Counted from the first letter of the stretch, positions 27,833-37,252 are shown. The stretch is 64,000 nt of DNA from Terrilactibacillus laevilacticus (GCF_006517395.1 NZ_VDCY01000012.1:1-64000); one strand, 5' to 3'. Notes: generated by a model from the sequence alone, not told the origin. Made by a program: numbers and translations.

Positions 27833-28963
27833 TTATCTCACTTCTAATTTCCCTTTTGATAATACGATTTCTTGTAGATCAATCTTTATTTGTTTCGATA
27901 ATTTCTTAAGATGAGATACTTCACTTGGTGTGACAAGACTAATGACAATGCCTTTTTTACCCGCTCGTCCAGTTCGACCTGACCTGTGAATATACGTTTC
28001 TTCATTAGTCGTATCTGTTTGAATGACATAAGGTAAATCTTTAATATCGAGCCCTCTAGCCGCCACGTCAGTTGCCAGCAAAAGTGTGTATTTACCTTCC
28101 CTAAATGCTTTTAGAATTTGACTACGTTCGACTTTGCCAACTTCACGATGAAGAACACCAACATGGACATGATGGTATTCTAATTTTTCTGCATAAGTGG
28201 CTAAATGAGCGATATCTCGCACAAAAACAAGCGCCTGCATTCCTTCTATATGAGAGAGCTTTTGTAGAACTTTCACTTTATCACGCTGAGAGGAAACGAT
28301 GTATTGATGCTTAACATTACCAGAATCTTTTTTCTTTAATTTAAACTTTATGACGATGGCATCTTTTGTGATTTCAAGTAATGTTTTTTCTACATTTGCA
28401 CGAAGCGTCGCTGAATAGCATAAAATTTGTCTGTCACGAAGTGTCGATTTAATAATATCTTTTACTGTCCCTAAATGTTCAGAAGCAACAAGTTGATCGA
28501 CTTCATCTAGTACAATCGTTTTCACTTCATGCATCTTCAATTTCTTCATCTTAATGATTTCGTGAATGCGACCAGGGGAGCCCACAATAATATGTGGTCC
28601 TTTTTTCTTAATATTTTCCAATTGCTTTTTGATGTTTGCTCCGCCAATCAGTGATAGAGCTTGAATATCTGAACCTTTTTTCCAATCTAAAATCACTTGA
28701 TAGATTTGCATCACCAGTTCACGAGATGGTGCCAGAATCACAACCTGTGGATTCTTTATACTTGTGTTTATTTTTTCTAAAAGGGGTAAGACATACGCCA
28801 GAGTCTTTCCTGTACCCGTGGGTGACTCAGCGATAAGATCCTTTCCTTCCATAATCGTCTCAGCCGTTTGTTCTTGAACTTCTGTTGGAACTTTAAAATC
28901 AGCCTTTATAAAATTTTCTTTTAAAAAAGGTTGTACTTTATCTAAAAATGCCCATTGTGTCAT
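27833..28963 (-). CDS. yfmL: DEAD-box RNA helicase YfmL
   Basis: ATP-dependent RNA helicase of 376 residues, the length of B. subtilis YfmL, which is linked to 50S ribosome assembly. Motifs in order are the Q-motif region, SPTGTGKT, APSRELVMQ, GSPGRI, VLDEVDQ (DEVD in place of DEAD), SAT, ATDVAARGLDI and HRSGRTGRAGKKG. It lacks the long C-terminal extension of CshA. It is divergent from yfmM, separated by a long copy of repeat R1; the two are also neighbours in B. subtilis. Confidence 0.92.
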   Translation of the reverse strand: MTQWAFLDKVQPFLKENFIKADFKVPTEVQEQTAETIMEGKDLIAESPTGTGKTLAYVLPLLEKINTSIKNPQVVILAPSRELVMQIYQVILDWKKGSDIQALSLIGGANIKKQLENIKKKGPHIIVGSPGRIHEIIKMKKLKMHEVKTIVLDEVDQLVASEHLGTVKDIIKSTLRDRQILCYSATLRANVEKTLLEITKDAIVIKFKLKKKDSGNVKHQYIVSSQRDKVKVLQKLSHIEGMQALVFVRDIAHLATYAEKLEYHHVHVGVLHREVGKVERSQILKAFREGKYTLLLATDVAARGLDIKDLPYVIQTDTTNEETYIHRSGRTGRAGKKGIVISLVTPSEVSHLKKLSKQIKIDLQEIVLSKGKLEVR

Positions 28964-29002
28964 GTTATTCCCTCAATTCATATCAATCGAATGTAAATTA
29001 AA

Positions 29003-29284
29003 GAGGTTGTTCAAAAAGTCACCAAATGATACGCTACGAATCCTCGACGCCCACTCGTTTTTCCGGTCCTCATGTAGTGGATACACAAGAGGATCGCTGG
29101 CTAAAATCGCTCACGTCCTGTGGCTGGCGCTTGACGATACTACATCATGTGGAATGCCGGTCCTCAAAACACAGCGCCGCTCTTAGCCTCCGACGCCCAG
29201 GACGGGCTAGTACTGACGTTCTGGCAGGATGCCAGCGTACTTAGCCAGTAACCCTTTTCATTTGTCACCTTTTTGAACACGCAC
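29003..29284. mobile_element. MITE-like repeat R1, copy 4 (longest form)
   Basis: 282 bases with the family ends and a perfect 5-base duplication TTAAA (28998-29002 and 29285-29289). Besides the enlarged centre found in copy 3, it carries a second internal block (about 29187-29250) with hairpins GCCC-AGGAC-GGGC (29195-29207) and CTGGC-AGGAT-GCCAG (29221-29235). It lies between yfmL and yfmM. Confidence 0.9.
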
Positions 29285-29431
29285 TTAAAGTATCTCAAAT
29301 CCCGATCCATATTACAATTTTTACTTAACCCTGTATAAGAAACAACTTGCCCCCTTTTACTTCCACACGTTATACTTTTTTAAGTAACATAAATCATCCG
29401 ACCAAATTTGGTCCTGCATAGAGGTGTAACA

Positions 29432-30985
29432 TTGATATTATCTGTAGAAAAATTAAGTCACGGTTTTGGTGATCGTGCGATATTTGACGATGTTTCCTTC
29501 CGTCTTTTAAAAGGAGAACACGTTGGTTTAGTCGGCGCCAATGGTGAAGGCAAATCAACCTTTATGAATATTATTACCGGAAAGCTAATACCGGATGCTG
29601 GAAAGATCCATTGGGCCAAAAACGTTCGCGTCGGTTACCTTGACCAACATTCTGTTCTTGAAAAAGGAAAAACAATTCGCGATGTTTTAAAAAGTGCTTT
29701 TGAATATCTTTTTAAAATCGAAGAAGACATGAATGCGATGTATAGCCGAATGGGTGAAGTAGATCCTGATGAACTCGAGAAGTTATTAGAAGACGTTGGC
29801 GTTCTTCAAGATATGTTAACGAATAACGACTTTTATGTGATAGATGCAAAAGTTGAAGAGACAGCCAGAGGTCTAGGGCTAATGGATGTTGGACTTGATC
29901 GGGATGTGACTGACCTATCCGGTGGACAACGAACAAAGGTCTTACTCGCTAAGCTTTTGTTAGAAAAGCCAGAGATCCTTTTACTTGATGAACCAACAAA
30001 CTATTTAGATGAAGAACATATCGAATGGTTAAAACGCTACCTTCAAGAATATGAGAATGCCTTTATCTTAATTTCGCATGATGTCCCCTTTTTAAACAGT
30101 GTGATTAATGTGATTTATCATGTGGAAAATCAAGAACTCAGCCGTTATACTGGGGATTATCATCACTTCCAAGAGGTTTATGAAGTCAAAAAACAACAGT
30201 TAGAAGCGGCATACAAACGACAACAGCAAGAAGTTGCGAAGCTAAAAGACTTCGTTGCCCGTAATAAAGCTCGAGTTAGTACGCGAAACATGGCGATGTC
30301 AAGGCAGAAAAAGCTTGATAAAATGGATATGATTGAGTTAGCTGCGGAAAAACCAAAGCCTGAGTTTAATTTTAAACCTGCACGTACATCTGGAAAACTG
30401 ATCTTTGAAACAAAAGATCTTGTCATTGGCTATGATTCACCGCTATCATCTCCCCTCAATTTACGGATGGAACGGGGGCAGAAAATTGCTTTATATGGAG
30501 CCAATGGAATCGGGAAAACAACCCTTCTAAAAAGTTTATTGGGTGAAATTGAGCCTATTTCTGGATCTGTTGAACGCGGGGAACATCAGCACATCGGCTA
30601 CTTTGAGCAGGAAACAAAAGATCCATCTGCGAAAACATGTATTGACGAAGTTTGGGATGCCTTCCCTTCTTTTACTCAATATGAAGTGAGAGCAGCACTC
30701 GCTAAATGTGGTTTAACCACTAAACATATCGAATCACGTGTCTCCGTTTTGAGTGGGGGCGAAAAAGCTAAAGTACGTTTATGTAAACTAATTAATGATG
30801 AAACAAACATCCTTGTTTTAGACGAACCAACGAACCATTTAGATGTCGATGCAAAAGATGAATTGAAACGAGCCTTACAGGCATACAAAGGCAGTATCCT
30901 GCTTATCTCTCACGAACCGGAGTTCTATGAAGACATTGTAACCGAAAAATGGAACTGTGAATCTTGGACAACGAAAGTATTGTAA
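29432..30985 (+). CDS. yfmM: ABC-F ATPase YfmM
   Basis: Soluble ABC-F protein of 517 residues that acts on the ribosome. It has two nucleotide-binding domains: the first with GANGEGKST, LSGGQRTKV and LLLDEPTNYLD, the second with GANGIGKTT, LSGGEKAKV and LVLDEPTNHLD. A basic linker (about residues 240-320) joins them and there are no membrane segments. The start is TTG after GAGGTG, giving MILSVEKLSHGFG, as in B. subtilis YfmM; an in-frame ATG eight codons earlier is less likely. Neighbour of yfmL. Confidence 0.92.
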   Translation: MILSVEKLSHGFGDRAIFDDVSFRLLKGEHVGLVGANGEGKSTFMNIITGKLIPDAGKIHWAKNVRVGYLDQHSVLEKGKTIRDVLKSAFEYLFKIEEDMNAMYSRMGEVDPDELEKLLEDVGVLQDMLTNNDFYVIDAKVEETARGLGLMDVGLDRDVTDLSGGQRTKVLLAKLLLEKPEILLLDEPTNYLDEEHIEWLKRYLQEYENAFILISHDVPFLNSVINVIYHVENQELSRYTGDYHHFQEVYEVKKQQLEAAYKRQQQEVAKLKDFVARNKARVSTRNMAMSRQKKLDKMDMIELAAEKPKPEFNFKPARTSGKLIFETKDLVIGYDSPLSSPLNLRMERGQKIALYGANGIGKTTLLKSLLGEIEPISGSVERGEHQHIGYFEQETKDPSAKTCIDEVWDAFPSFTQYEVRAALAKCGLTTKHIESRVSVLSGGEKAKVRLCKLINDETNILVLDEPTNHLDVDAKDELKRALQAYKGSILLISHEPEFYEDIVTEKWNCESWTTKVL

Positions 30986-30991
30986 TAGATC

Positions 30992-31022
30992 AAGGCTAGG
31001 AGTTATGGAATTCCTAGTCTTA
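30992..31022 (+). terminator. Terminator of yfmM
   Basis: The inverted repeat AAGGCTAGGA and TTCCTAGTCTT (with one G-T pair) follows the yfmM stop. Confidence 0.65.
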
Positions 31023-31043
31023 TTCTAGTGCATATGGTACCCA

Positions 31044-31724
31044 TCAATTTTTATCAACAAATAAGCTGCCATCCATCTGTAATTCTGCATAATTCACCTC
31101 ATGAATTGAGTGAATCCCGTTCATTTTCAACTGATTAATGATCCATTCCTTTTGAATATGCGCTTCTTTTAAATTCTTCTCTACTATTTTTCCATCAACA
31201 ATTAGTTCTGTTGGAATATAACGGCGGTAATGGATCTGTACATTAGCATCTTTTTTTGTTAAAGGCTCTTTGTCTTCTTTTTTTAACACACTAAGCTCTC
31301 CATTAGGTTCTAGAATCGCATAATCTACATCCGCTAGTGAAAAGACATTACTATTTCTTAAAAGCATCGTTAAATCATCAAGATTTAATTTTTCTGCAAC
31401 CATTGCTTTTTTCATTATTTTTCCCTTTTTTATAATAATCGTCGGTTCATCATTTAAGAGTACTCTAGCTTTCGAAGACTTTAAACTAATATACTCTATG
31501 AGAAGTGTTAATAATGCCCAAAGTGTCATACCTGTAAAACCATCAATTATTTTTATATCTCTGTGAACAACCATATCACCCGCTATATTTCCTAAGGCAA
31601 TACCTGTAATGTAGGTGAAAATCGTCATTTGACTGAGTTGTTTTTTACCTAATATTCGTGTCAAGATGAGCAATAAAACAAAGCCAATTAATGTTCGAAT
31701 AGATGTCGTTAAAATTCTGTCCAT
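31044..31724 (-). CDS. DUF421 (YetF-type) membrane protein
   Basis: Protein of 226 residues with three N-terminal membrane segments (about residues 8-75) and a cytoplasmic DUF421 domain. Family features are RILGKKQLSQMTIFTYITGIALGNIAGDM and PTIIIKKGKIM, then LDDLTMLLRNSNVF with DVDYAILEPNGELSVL. In spore formers such proteins occur in many copies; some are spore-membrane associated, but the molecular function is unknown. Single gene with AAGGTG before the ATG. Confidence 0.82.
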   Translation of the reverse strand: MDRILTTSIRTLIGFVLLLILTRILGKKQLSQMTIFTYITGIALGNIAGDMVVHRDIKIIDGFTGMTLWALLTLLIEYISLKSSKARVLLNDEPTIIIKKGKIMKKAMVAEKLNLDDLTMLLRNSNVFSLADVDYAILEPNGELSVLKKEDKEPLTKKDANVQIHYRRYIPTELIVDGKIVEKNLKEAHIQKEWIINQLKMNGIHSIHEVNYAELQMDGSLFVDKN

Positions 31725-31874
31725 GGAGCACCTTTGTCAATATAGATTCGTATTTATTTCTATGATGGAAGTTTATCTTAGTGTATGCACTAAGACAAAT
31801 ACTAAACATGACTATAGGTTTCTGCTAATAAATACCGAACGTATTACCGATTGACTGCCCCATATTAATAATGG

Positions 31875-31901
31875 AAAAAGCCTCCCTCATTTTGAGGAAG
31901 G
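31875..31901 (-). terminator. Terminator of SASP gene
   Basis: On the minus strand CCTTCCTC-AAAAT-GAGGGAGG is followed by CTTTTT, eight bases after the SASP stop. Confidence 0.8.
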
Positions 31902-31908
31902 ATATATC

Positions 31909-32157
31909 TCATTTCTTTAAATTTTTCTCGGCCATTTTAATCATTTCACGAACCATTTGGCCGCCTAAATGTCCACCGATTTTTCCAGCTTCTTTGGACG
32001 TCATGTTCCCGTTATATTTATCATTTAGTGGAACTCCAACTTCTTTTGCTACTTCATATTTTGCATTTTCGGGCTTATCTGTATGAGCGATTTTAGCTTT
32101 TAACCGATCTACACCTTCTCTTGCTTCAGGAACTAACAACTTATTTCTGTTCGGCAT
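31909..32157 (-). CDS. Small acid-soluble spore protein, alpha/beta type
   Basis: DNA-binding spore protein of 82 residues that protects spore DNA and is degraded by GPR protease at germination. Both family signatures are visible: KYEVAKEVGVPL, with the Glu-Val-Ala version of the protease site, and MTSKEAGKIGGHLGGQMVREMIKMAE. The N-terminal part is longer and more charged (RLKAKIAHTDKPENA) than in the B. subtilis major SASPs, so it may be a minor form. The start is the ATG after GAAGGGGGG. Expression in the forespore is expected. Confidence 0.93.
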   Translation of the reverse strand: MPNRNKLLVPEAREGVDRLKAKIAHTDKPENAKYEVAKEVGVPLNDKYNGNMTSKEAGKIGGHLGGQMVREMIKMAEKNLKK

Positions 32158-32257
32158 TTGAATCCCCCCTTCTCCCATATCATGCTCTCGAGATGATCAC
32201 TTTATCCCACCTAAAGATTCTGAGTATTCAAAGAAGATAAACGGGGATCAACAGGTA

Positions 32258-32287
32258 CAAAAAAACCTCCTTCTAATGGAGGTTTTT
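32258..32287. terminator. Terminator of BASS transporter gene
   Basis: AACCTCC (32264-32270) and GGAGGTT (32278-32284). T-runs lie on both sides, the longer one on the minus strand. Confidence 0.8.
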
Positions 32288-32327
32288 AAACGGATAAGAA
32301 GGTCTTCTTTCTAAATCCAAATAGCCA

Positions 32328-33293
32328 TTAGGCTGTCTTGGATTCCTGTACTCTTTCTTGAATTTTCTCTTTTCCAAACAGGATCTTTCCAAACGATGCG
32401 GCTAATACTTGCTGAAGCAATTGACCAAGTACAACTGGTAAAACGACAGCTGCAGGAAAATAAGTCACAGCCAGTACAGAGCCAGCACTTATGTTTCGCA
32501 TGCCCCCGTTAAACGTAAGGGACACCGTTTCCTCATGGTTCCATTTTAATAACTTGCCAATTGTCCAACTGACTAAATAACCAAAGGATGAAATTATAAA
32601 AATGCAAACGAGAATCTTAATTACTTTAAGATCAATATGTTTCAAATAAGTTGATAAAACACTCCCATTGATTAAAACGATTGGAAGAACACCTAATTTA
32701 AATGGAGATGACCATTTTCGAACGATATTTTTGGTACCTTCTTTAGCAAATTGATTGAATACCATCCCAAGTAAAGATGGAATCACAATCATAGTAACTA
32801 AATTGAGCGTGAGTGAAAATGGATTTAGATCCACTTTTTGTCCGACAAATAGAAGTAAACTATATGGGACAATAATGGGTGAAAGAATGGTGTCAATAAT
32901 AATCGTTGTTAGGCAAAGGACATTGTTTCCTCTAAAGATAGAAACCCAAACAAAGCTTGTCACACCACAAGGAATGACAACAACTAAGATAAAACCAATA
33001 ATGGTTAACGGGTCATCTCCGAATACAGCATGTCCGATAGAAAGAGCAACCATTGGTACAAGAACGTGTAGAACCATCAATGTGACAAAGATCGGCAGTG
33101 GATGTTCAAAGACATTTTTTAATTGTTTAAAATTAGCACTCGTACTTCCTGTAAACGTCATAATGGCAAAAATCCAAGGGATAAAACTGATGAGTTTTGT
33201 TAATGGATCTCCTATTATGACGCCAACAAGCAAACAAGCTGGAGTTAAAAAAGGCAGTAATGATATGACCTTCTGTATTTTGTTTTCTATCAT
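32328..33293 (-). CDS. Bile acid:sodium symporter (BASS) superfamily transporter
   Basis: Membrane protein of 321 residues with about nine to ten hydrophobic segments, of the BASS/SBF superfamily that carries organic anions with sodium. Family features are the TGSTSANF segment in the N-terminal half, IPCGVTSFVW, and FNGGMRNISAGSVLA near the end. The substrate cannot be read from the sequence and the neighbours give no clue. A terminator lies directly downstream and a 340-base AT-rich region upstream. Confidence 0.8.
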   Translation of the reverse strand: MIENKIQKVISLLPFLTPACLLVGVIIGDPLTKLISFIPWIFAIMTFTGSTSANFKQLKNVFEHPLPIFVTLMVLHVLVPMVALSIGHAVFGDDPLTIIGFILVVVIPCGVTSFVWVSIFRGNNVLCLTTIIIDTILSPIIVPYSLLLFVGQKVDLNPFSLTLNLVTMIVIPSLLGMVFNQFAKEGTKNIVRKWSSPFKLGVLPIVLINGSVLSTYLKHIDLKVIKILVCIFIISSFGYLVSWTIGKLLKWNHEETVSLTFNGGMRNISAGSVLAVTYFPAAVVLPVVLGQLLQQVLAASFGKILFGKEKIQERVQESKTA

Positions 33294-33633
33294 GATATGT
33301 CTCCATTACAAATTATTTTCGTGGTATAGAAAAATATTTATGAGTTCAATAAAGACTATTAAAGTTTCTACCATTCATCTTTCTATTCGAACCAGAGTAT
33401 TTTATTTCATATTATCACAATACTTCGAATCATATCATTGTTCTTGAAAAATTTCTTTAAATATTCTTATTTAGCTTACAGATTGATTATTCTTTCATAG
33501 ATTCAAACTTGGGTTAATGAGAAAGCGCTACTTTTAACGCTTATGGACAATTCTAGACTGTTCAGATACAGATTAAGTGAAATCTAAAAAGGGTAAGAGA
33601 TTTATAGTCTACAACTTCTAATTTAAGGAGGAA
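33294..33633. other. Divergent intergenic region, BASS / DoxX
   Basis: AT-rich, with no coding sequence. A clear ribosome-binding site AAGGAGGAAG precedes the DoxX gene. No other element recognised. Confidence 0.4.
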
Positions 33634-34038
33634 GTGAACATGATGAATCTAGGTCTTTTGCTGATTCGCCTCGTCATGGGCTTAACCTTCATGGGACATG
33701 GAGCACAAAAAGTGTCTTACTTATTTGGCGGGAGTGGAGTCAATAAAACAGGTGAGTCATTTGAATCAATGGGGCTTAAGCCTGGAATCCCGATGGCCGT
33801 ATTAGCTGCGCTTGGCGAGTTAATCGGAGGTGGTCTTTTTGTCTTAGGTTTACTAACACCTGTATCAGCTATTTTGATCGTTGTTACGATGCTCGTTGCC
33901 ATTGTAAAAGCTCATCTTTCTCATGGTTATTGGAATGCCAAAAATGGATTTGAATATAATCTGTTAATCGCTTCTGTTGCCATTGGGGTTGCGTTGATAG
34001 GCCCTGGAGAATACGCACTTGATGCCCTTGTTTTTTAA
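33634..34038 (+). CDS. DoxX-family membrane protein
   Basis: Protein of 134 residues with four membrane segments. Family motifs are LLIRLVMGLTFMGHGAQK at the N-terminus and the GELIGGGLFVLGLLTP turn. DoxX proteins are linked to thiosulfate oxidation, redox stress or quinone metabolism; the role in this bacterium is unknown. The last six codons form the left arm of its own terminator. Confidence 0.85.
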   Translation: MNMMNLGLLLIRLVMGLTFMGHGAQKVSYLFGGSGVNKTGESFESMGLKPGIPMAVLAALGELIGGGLFVLGLLTPVSAILIVVTMLVAIVKAHLSHGYWNAKNGFEYNLLIASVAIGVALIGPGEYALDALVF

Positions 34039-34065
34039 TAGAACAAGGGCATCAAGTGTTTTTTT
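34016..34065 (+). terminator. Terminator overlapping the end of the DoxX gene
   Basis: CACTTGATGCCCTTGTT (34016-34032) is perfectly complementary to AACAAGGGCATCAAGTG (34042-34058), followed by seven Ts. The 17-base left arm lies inside the coding sequence. Confidence 0.9.
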
Positions 34066-34070
34066 CTGTA

Positions 34071-34224
34071 TAGGTTGTTCAAAAAGTCACCAAATGATAA
34101 CTTGCGTATCTCGGCGCCCGCTTGTTTTTCCGATCCTCATGTAGAAAAAACCTACATTCTGGTCCTCAAAACAGCGCCGCCTTGATCTTCTTGCTCCTAA
34201 TTTGTCACCTTTTTGAACACGCAT
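34071..34224. mobile_element. MITE-like repeat R1, copy 5
   Basis: Short form of about 154 bases, directly after the DoxX terminator. The first base differs from the consensus (T for G) and no clean target duplication remains, so it may be an older copy. Confidence 0.85.
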
Positions 34225-34239
34225 AAGATTTAAAGTTTC

Positions 34240-34701
34240 TTAACCTCTCTCAAATCTTTTATGACCCGCTGGCGGGTTTTTTGTTACATAGGTTCCCGCG
34301 ATGAAATCATGGATGGCCCTTTTGTCCTCACGAAAGGCGACCATAAAAATACTGATAATTAAACAAATACCAAAAGACACGGTATAGACAAGCCCACCGA
34401 CTATATACCGAAGCAGCATTGTTCCGATCGTTGGTTTTTGGCCATCTAATTTGACGATCCGTATACCGCAAAGTCTCTTCCCAGGTAAATAACCGCTCCA
34501 TACGATAGGAATTAAAACAAAATATAATAAAGAGACAACATCTCCAAATATTTGTACTGTCCCAATACCTGAGTCTCTCTCCAAATAACTTTTACCAAAT
34601 ATAAAAGCACCAAGCAAATAATCGATGACCATGACAATAATGCCATCAATAATATTAGCGGCTAAGCGAATCCAAAAGCCTGCTGTTTGCGTTGGCTTCA
34701 T
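34240..34701 (-). CDS. RDD-family membrane protein
   Basis: Protein of 153 residues with three or four membrane segments. It starts with the RDD signature pattern (GFWIRLAANIIDGIIV, where Arg and Asp of the name are present) and later has LPGKRLCGIRIVKLDG and DDKRAIHDFIAGTYV-like ends. RDD proteins are thought to be small transport or ion-exchange proteins. The start is the ATG after GGAGGTG; an in-frame TTG in that ribosome-binding site is rejected. Confidence 0.82.
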   Translation of the reverse strand: MKPTQTAGFWIRLAANIIDGIIVMVIDYLLGAFIFGKSYLERDSGIGTVQIFGDVVSLLYFVLIPIVWSGYLPGKRLCGIRIVKLDGQKPTIGTMLLRYIVGGLVYTVSFGICLIISIFMVAFREDKRAIHDFIAGTYVTKNPPAGHKRFERG

Positions 34702-34724
34702 ATCATTCACCTCCAATAGACTTT

Positions 34725-35101
34725 AATAACAATTGACAATTCACTTGTTTTCATATTCCCGCAATAAGCATATTAAAACAAAAATTTCTCTTTATGGAGG
34801 AGGTGGTCCCCCATACTCTGTTACTCTTGAAAGGGTTTTCGATATATCTTTTGTGTTTACGGATTTAGTCGAAAACTTTTTTCTCTATTTTAGAAAAAGG
34901 CGGAAGATCCTTTATTTAACAAGGTTTTTCCTGTAATGCTAACCATTCGAAATAACGGATTATTTGTCAATATTGTGAACAATGTAATGAACGTGTAATG
35001 CTTTAAATTATAAAATAAGAAACGCATCAGTACGCCATTTGTATTTTTTTCAAATATCTTAAGTTCTGGTCATTAAACAATGACTTAACCCGTTCCATTG
35101 C
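34725..35101. other. Non-coding AT-rich stretch
   Basis: No gene or structure that I can support. A GGAGGAGGTGG purine run at about 34795 could be an SD, but no convincing frame follows it. Confidence 0.35.
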
Positions 35102-35308
35102 TTAGATAATTTGAAGGAGGTACAAGGAATAAAAAAGAGGAGGTAGGAAAAAAAACAATTTAAAAAACTTAATTGTGAAGAGACTTCCGATCTCTCCACA
35201 ATTAAGTTTCATCAAAGAATTCGTCCAATCAACACGATTCAAGTTCGCAACTAAACTCAGCATCCCCATGCAATGTTTAGTACGACCATATTGAATTGTT
35301 GTATTTAA
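35102..35308 (-). pseudogene. Possible coding relic next to repeat R1
   Basis: An open frame whose first half (QYGRTKHCMGMLSLVANLNRVDW) looks like true protein, while the second half runs through a hairpin (35164-35210, arms AACTTAATTGTG and CACAATTAAGTT) and becomes low-complexity. It may be the C-terminal end of a lost transposase or another gene, cut by the adjacent repeat copy. I do not recognise the family with confidence. Confidence 0.3.
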
Positions 35309-35462
35309 GAGGTTGTTCAAAAAGTCACCAAATGATAAGCTACGAATCTCGGCGTTGGCTTGTTTTTCCGGTCCTCATGTAGCAAAAACCTACATTCCGG
35401 TCCTCAAAACAGCGCCGCCTTGATCTTCTTGCTTCTAATTTGTCACCTTTTTGAACACGTAC
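35309..35462. mobile_element. MITE-like repeat R1, copy 6
   Basis: Short 154-base form with a perfect TTTAA target duplication (35304-35308 and 35463-35467). It is the cleanest copy for defining the ends: GAGGTTGTTCAAAAAG on the left and CTTTTTGAACACGTAC on the right. Confidence 0.92.
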
Positions 35463-35589
35463 TTTAAGTGTTAATTAAGAGAACGGGATCCTTTGTTAAC
35501 TACATGTTAACATATCCCAAGCAAGCCTTTCACTTATTTTCAGTCTATTGAAATAATAATGATCTAATTTAGAACTTGGGGGAACATAA

Positions 35590-37125
35590 ATGATCAATTA
35601 CACAAGTCGTCCTTATATGGTTCAAATTCCACATTTTGATGAAATTCCTAGTGTTAGAAAAACCTATATGAAACCTAGAATTGCGGCCTTTATTCCAGCT
35701 CACAATGAAGAGAAATCGATTCGAGATTGTTTAGCTGGTTTAGGCGATCAGAGTCTCCCTTCCGGCGTTGAACTAGATGTATTTGTTATTGCCGATAACT
35801 GTACAGACCGCACCAAAGATGTCGCGGAATTAGCGGGAATGGAATTTGGTTTAAATGTGGAAGTGATCGTAACAAAAAATAACAAACAACGAAAAGTAGG
35901 CGCTTTAAATTCAGCCTGGAAAGGGATTTATGGGGATATTTTAGATTTATATCATACAGAACTCACGGAATACCAAATGATGTATCAACAATCGGTTAAA
36001 GCTATATTAGGCATGGATGCCGATAGTCGACTTGCCCCTGGAGCACTAGCCTATCTTTGGGATGGTTTAATGAGTGGACGAAATATTGGCGGCGTTATGG
36101 CGAAATATACCATGAGAATGCCGAAAAAGAAAAGCCTGCTCTCAAAAGACGATACACACTACGAAGAGAAAATTGCAAGCGGCGAGTATGGTGGACCTTT
36201 AGCACGATGGTGGACACATCAACAAAAACAAGATATGGCAAGCTGGCTGCTCGATTTACAATACCACGGCGGGAGCACCTATGTTCTTGGAGGGCAAGCC
36301 ACCTTATTCAGGCCAGAAGCCCTGCAAGACATTGTAGATGAAAATAAACTTGATGGACCCTGGCAGAATGAAAGCGACGTTGAAGATATGCTACTGACTT
36401 GGCAACTTCAGAAATCAGGTTGGAAGACATTGATTAGCCCCCATGCTCGTTGTTTTGTGGATGCAATGAGAAACTACCATTCATATAGAGAGCAACGGAA
36501 TAAATGGAAGTCTGGAACAGTCAATCTATTAACAAGTAAAGATCTCAAAGTCAAAACTCGGCATACAGGGCGACTTTGGCGTTCGCAAGCTAAAATGTTC
36601 ATTGACCTTATCGTTCGAGTCTTATTTGTCACTTTACTCGCTCTCTCTCTTGCAACCGATCAATATACATGGAATTGGATTTGGCTCACTCCAGTTGTAT
36701 TAGCCTCTTTACTAAACATGATACTAGCCCTAAAAACGCCGATGCATCGACCAATAGATGTGATTTTAGCGACACTATTAATAAGTCCTGAAATTTACCT
36801 TTGGGTGAATTTGATTACCTTTATACAAGTTTGGCTAGAGAAGCTCTCTGCAAATAAGAAAGATGGATGGGCCAGTCAATATGCAGCAGAATCCGGGAAA
36901 ACACGCAGTAAACTCACTCAAGGTGTCCTTTTATTTATCTTGTTTGTCACGGCTTCAACTTTCGCTTGCATCCATTTCAGAGATACATTAACAAGTCCTA
37001 CCACTCAAGCCGCTATAAAGCCTTATCTCATGTCTGGTTGGATTGTTTTAACTTATCTCACTATTTTAGAATCTCTCATCATGTTGTATCAAATCTGGAC
37101 CCTTAGAGGACAACATAAGGCTTAA
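35590..37125 (+). CDS. Family 2 glycosyltransferase, membrane-bound
   Basis: Processive-type GT2 enzyme of 511 residues. The catalytic domain comes first (about 30-310): AFIPAHNEEKSI, ADNCTDRT, the metal-binding MDADSR and a Gln/Arg-type acceptor motif further on (SDVEDMLLTWQL, then EQRNKWKSG in place of QRxRW). Four membrane segments lie in the C-terminal third. It is likely to make or extend an extracellular polysaccharide or a lipid-linked sugar. No partner genes are adjacent, so the product is unknown. Start at ATG after TTGGGGGAA. Confidence 0.85.
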   Translation: MINYTSRPYMVQIPHFDEIPSVRKTYMKPRIAAFIPAHNEEKSIRDCLAGLGDQSLPSGVELDVFVIADNCTDRTKDVAELAGMEFGLNVEVIVTKNNKQRKVGALNSAWKGIYGDILDLYHTELTEYQMMYQQSVKAILGMDADSRLAPGALAYLWDGLMSGRNIGGVMAKYTMRMPKKKSLLSKDDTHYEEKIASGEYGGPLARWWTHQQKQDMASWLLDLQYHGGSTYVLGGQATLFRPEALQDIVDENKLDGPWQNESDVEDMLLTWQLQKSGWKTLISPHARCFVDAMRNYHSYREQRNKWKSGTVNLLTSKDLKVKTRHTGRLWRSQAKMFIDLIVRVLFVTLLALSLATDQYTWNWIWLTPVVLASLLNMILALKTPMHRPIDVILATLLISPEIYLWVNLITFIQVWLEKLSANKKDGWASQYAAESGKTRSKLTQGVLLFILFVTASTFACIHFRDTLTSPTTQAAIKPYLMSGWIVLTYLTILESLIMLYQIWTLRGQHKA

Positions 37126-37170
37126 TCAAATTTTGCTCCGACCTATATCAAATTAATTAAATACTAAAAA

Positions 37171-37252
37171 GACCAGAAACATCAGATGTACTGAACCCCA
37201 AAAGTTAGATTTTTAGGTCTAACTTTTGGGGCTCACATCAAAACTTCTGGTC
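37171..37252 (+). repeat. Nested inverted repeat with fused IS3-like ends
   Basis: The inner arms CCCCAAAAGTTAGA (37196-37209) and TCTAACTTTTGGGG (37218-37231) match typical IS3/IS150 terminal repeats placed head to head with only eight bases between. They sit in the loop of an outer stem, GACCAGAA (37171-37178) and TTCTGGTC (37245-37252), followed by TCTTGTTTT. The whole may act as the glycosyltransferase terminator. Confidence 0.7.

Noticed and set aside
32755-33447. 230-codon plus-strand frame opposite the BASS transporter gene
   Set aside because: Antisense to a clear membrane transporter; its composition is that of a complementary-strand shadow (Thr/Ile-rich without domains).
36057-36341. 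94-codon frame inside the glycosyltransferase gene
   Set aside because: A shadow in another frame of a strongly supported gene, without a ribosome-binding site.
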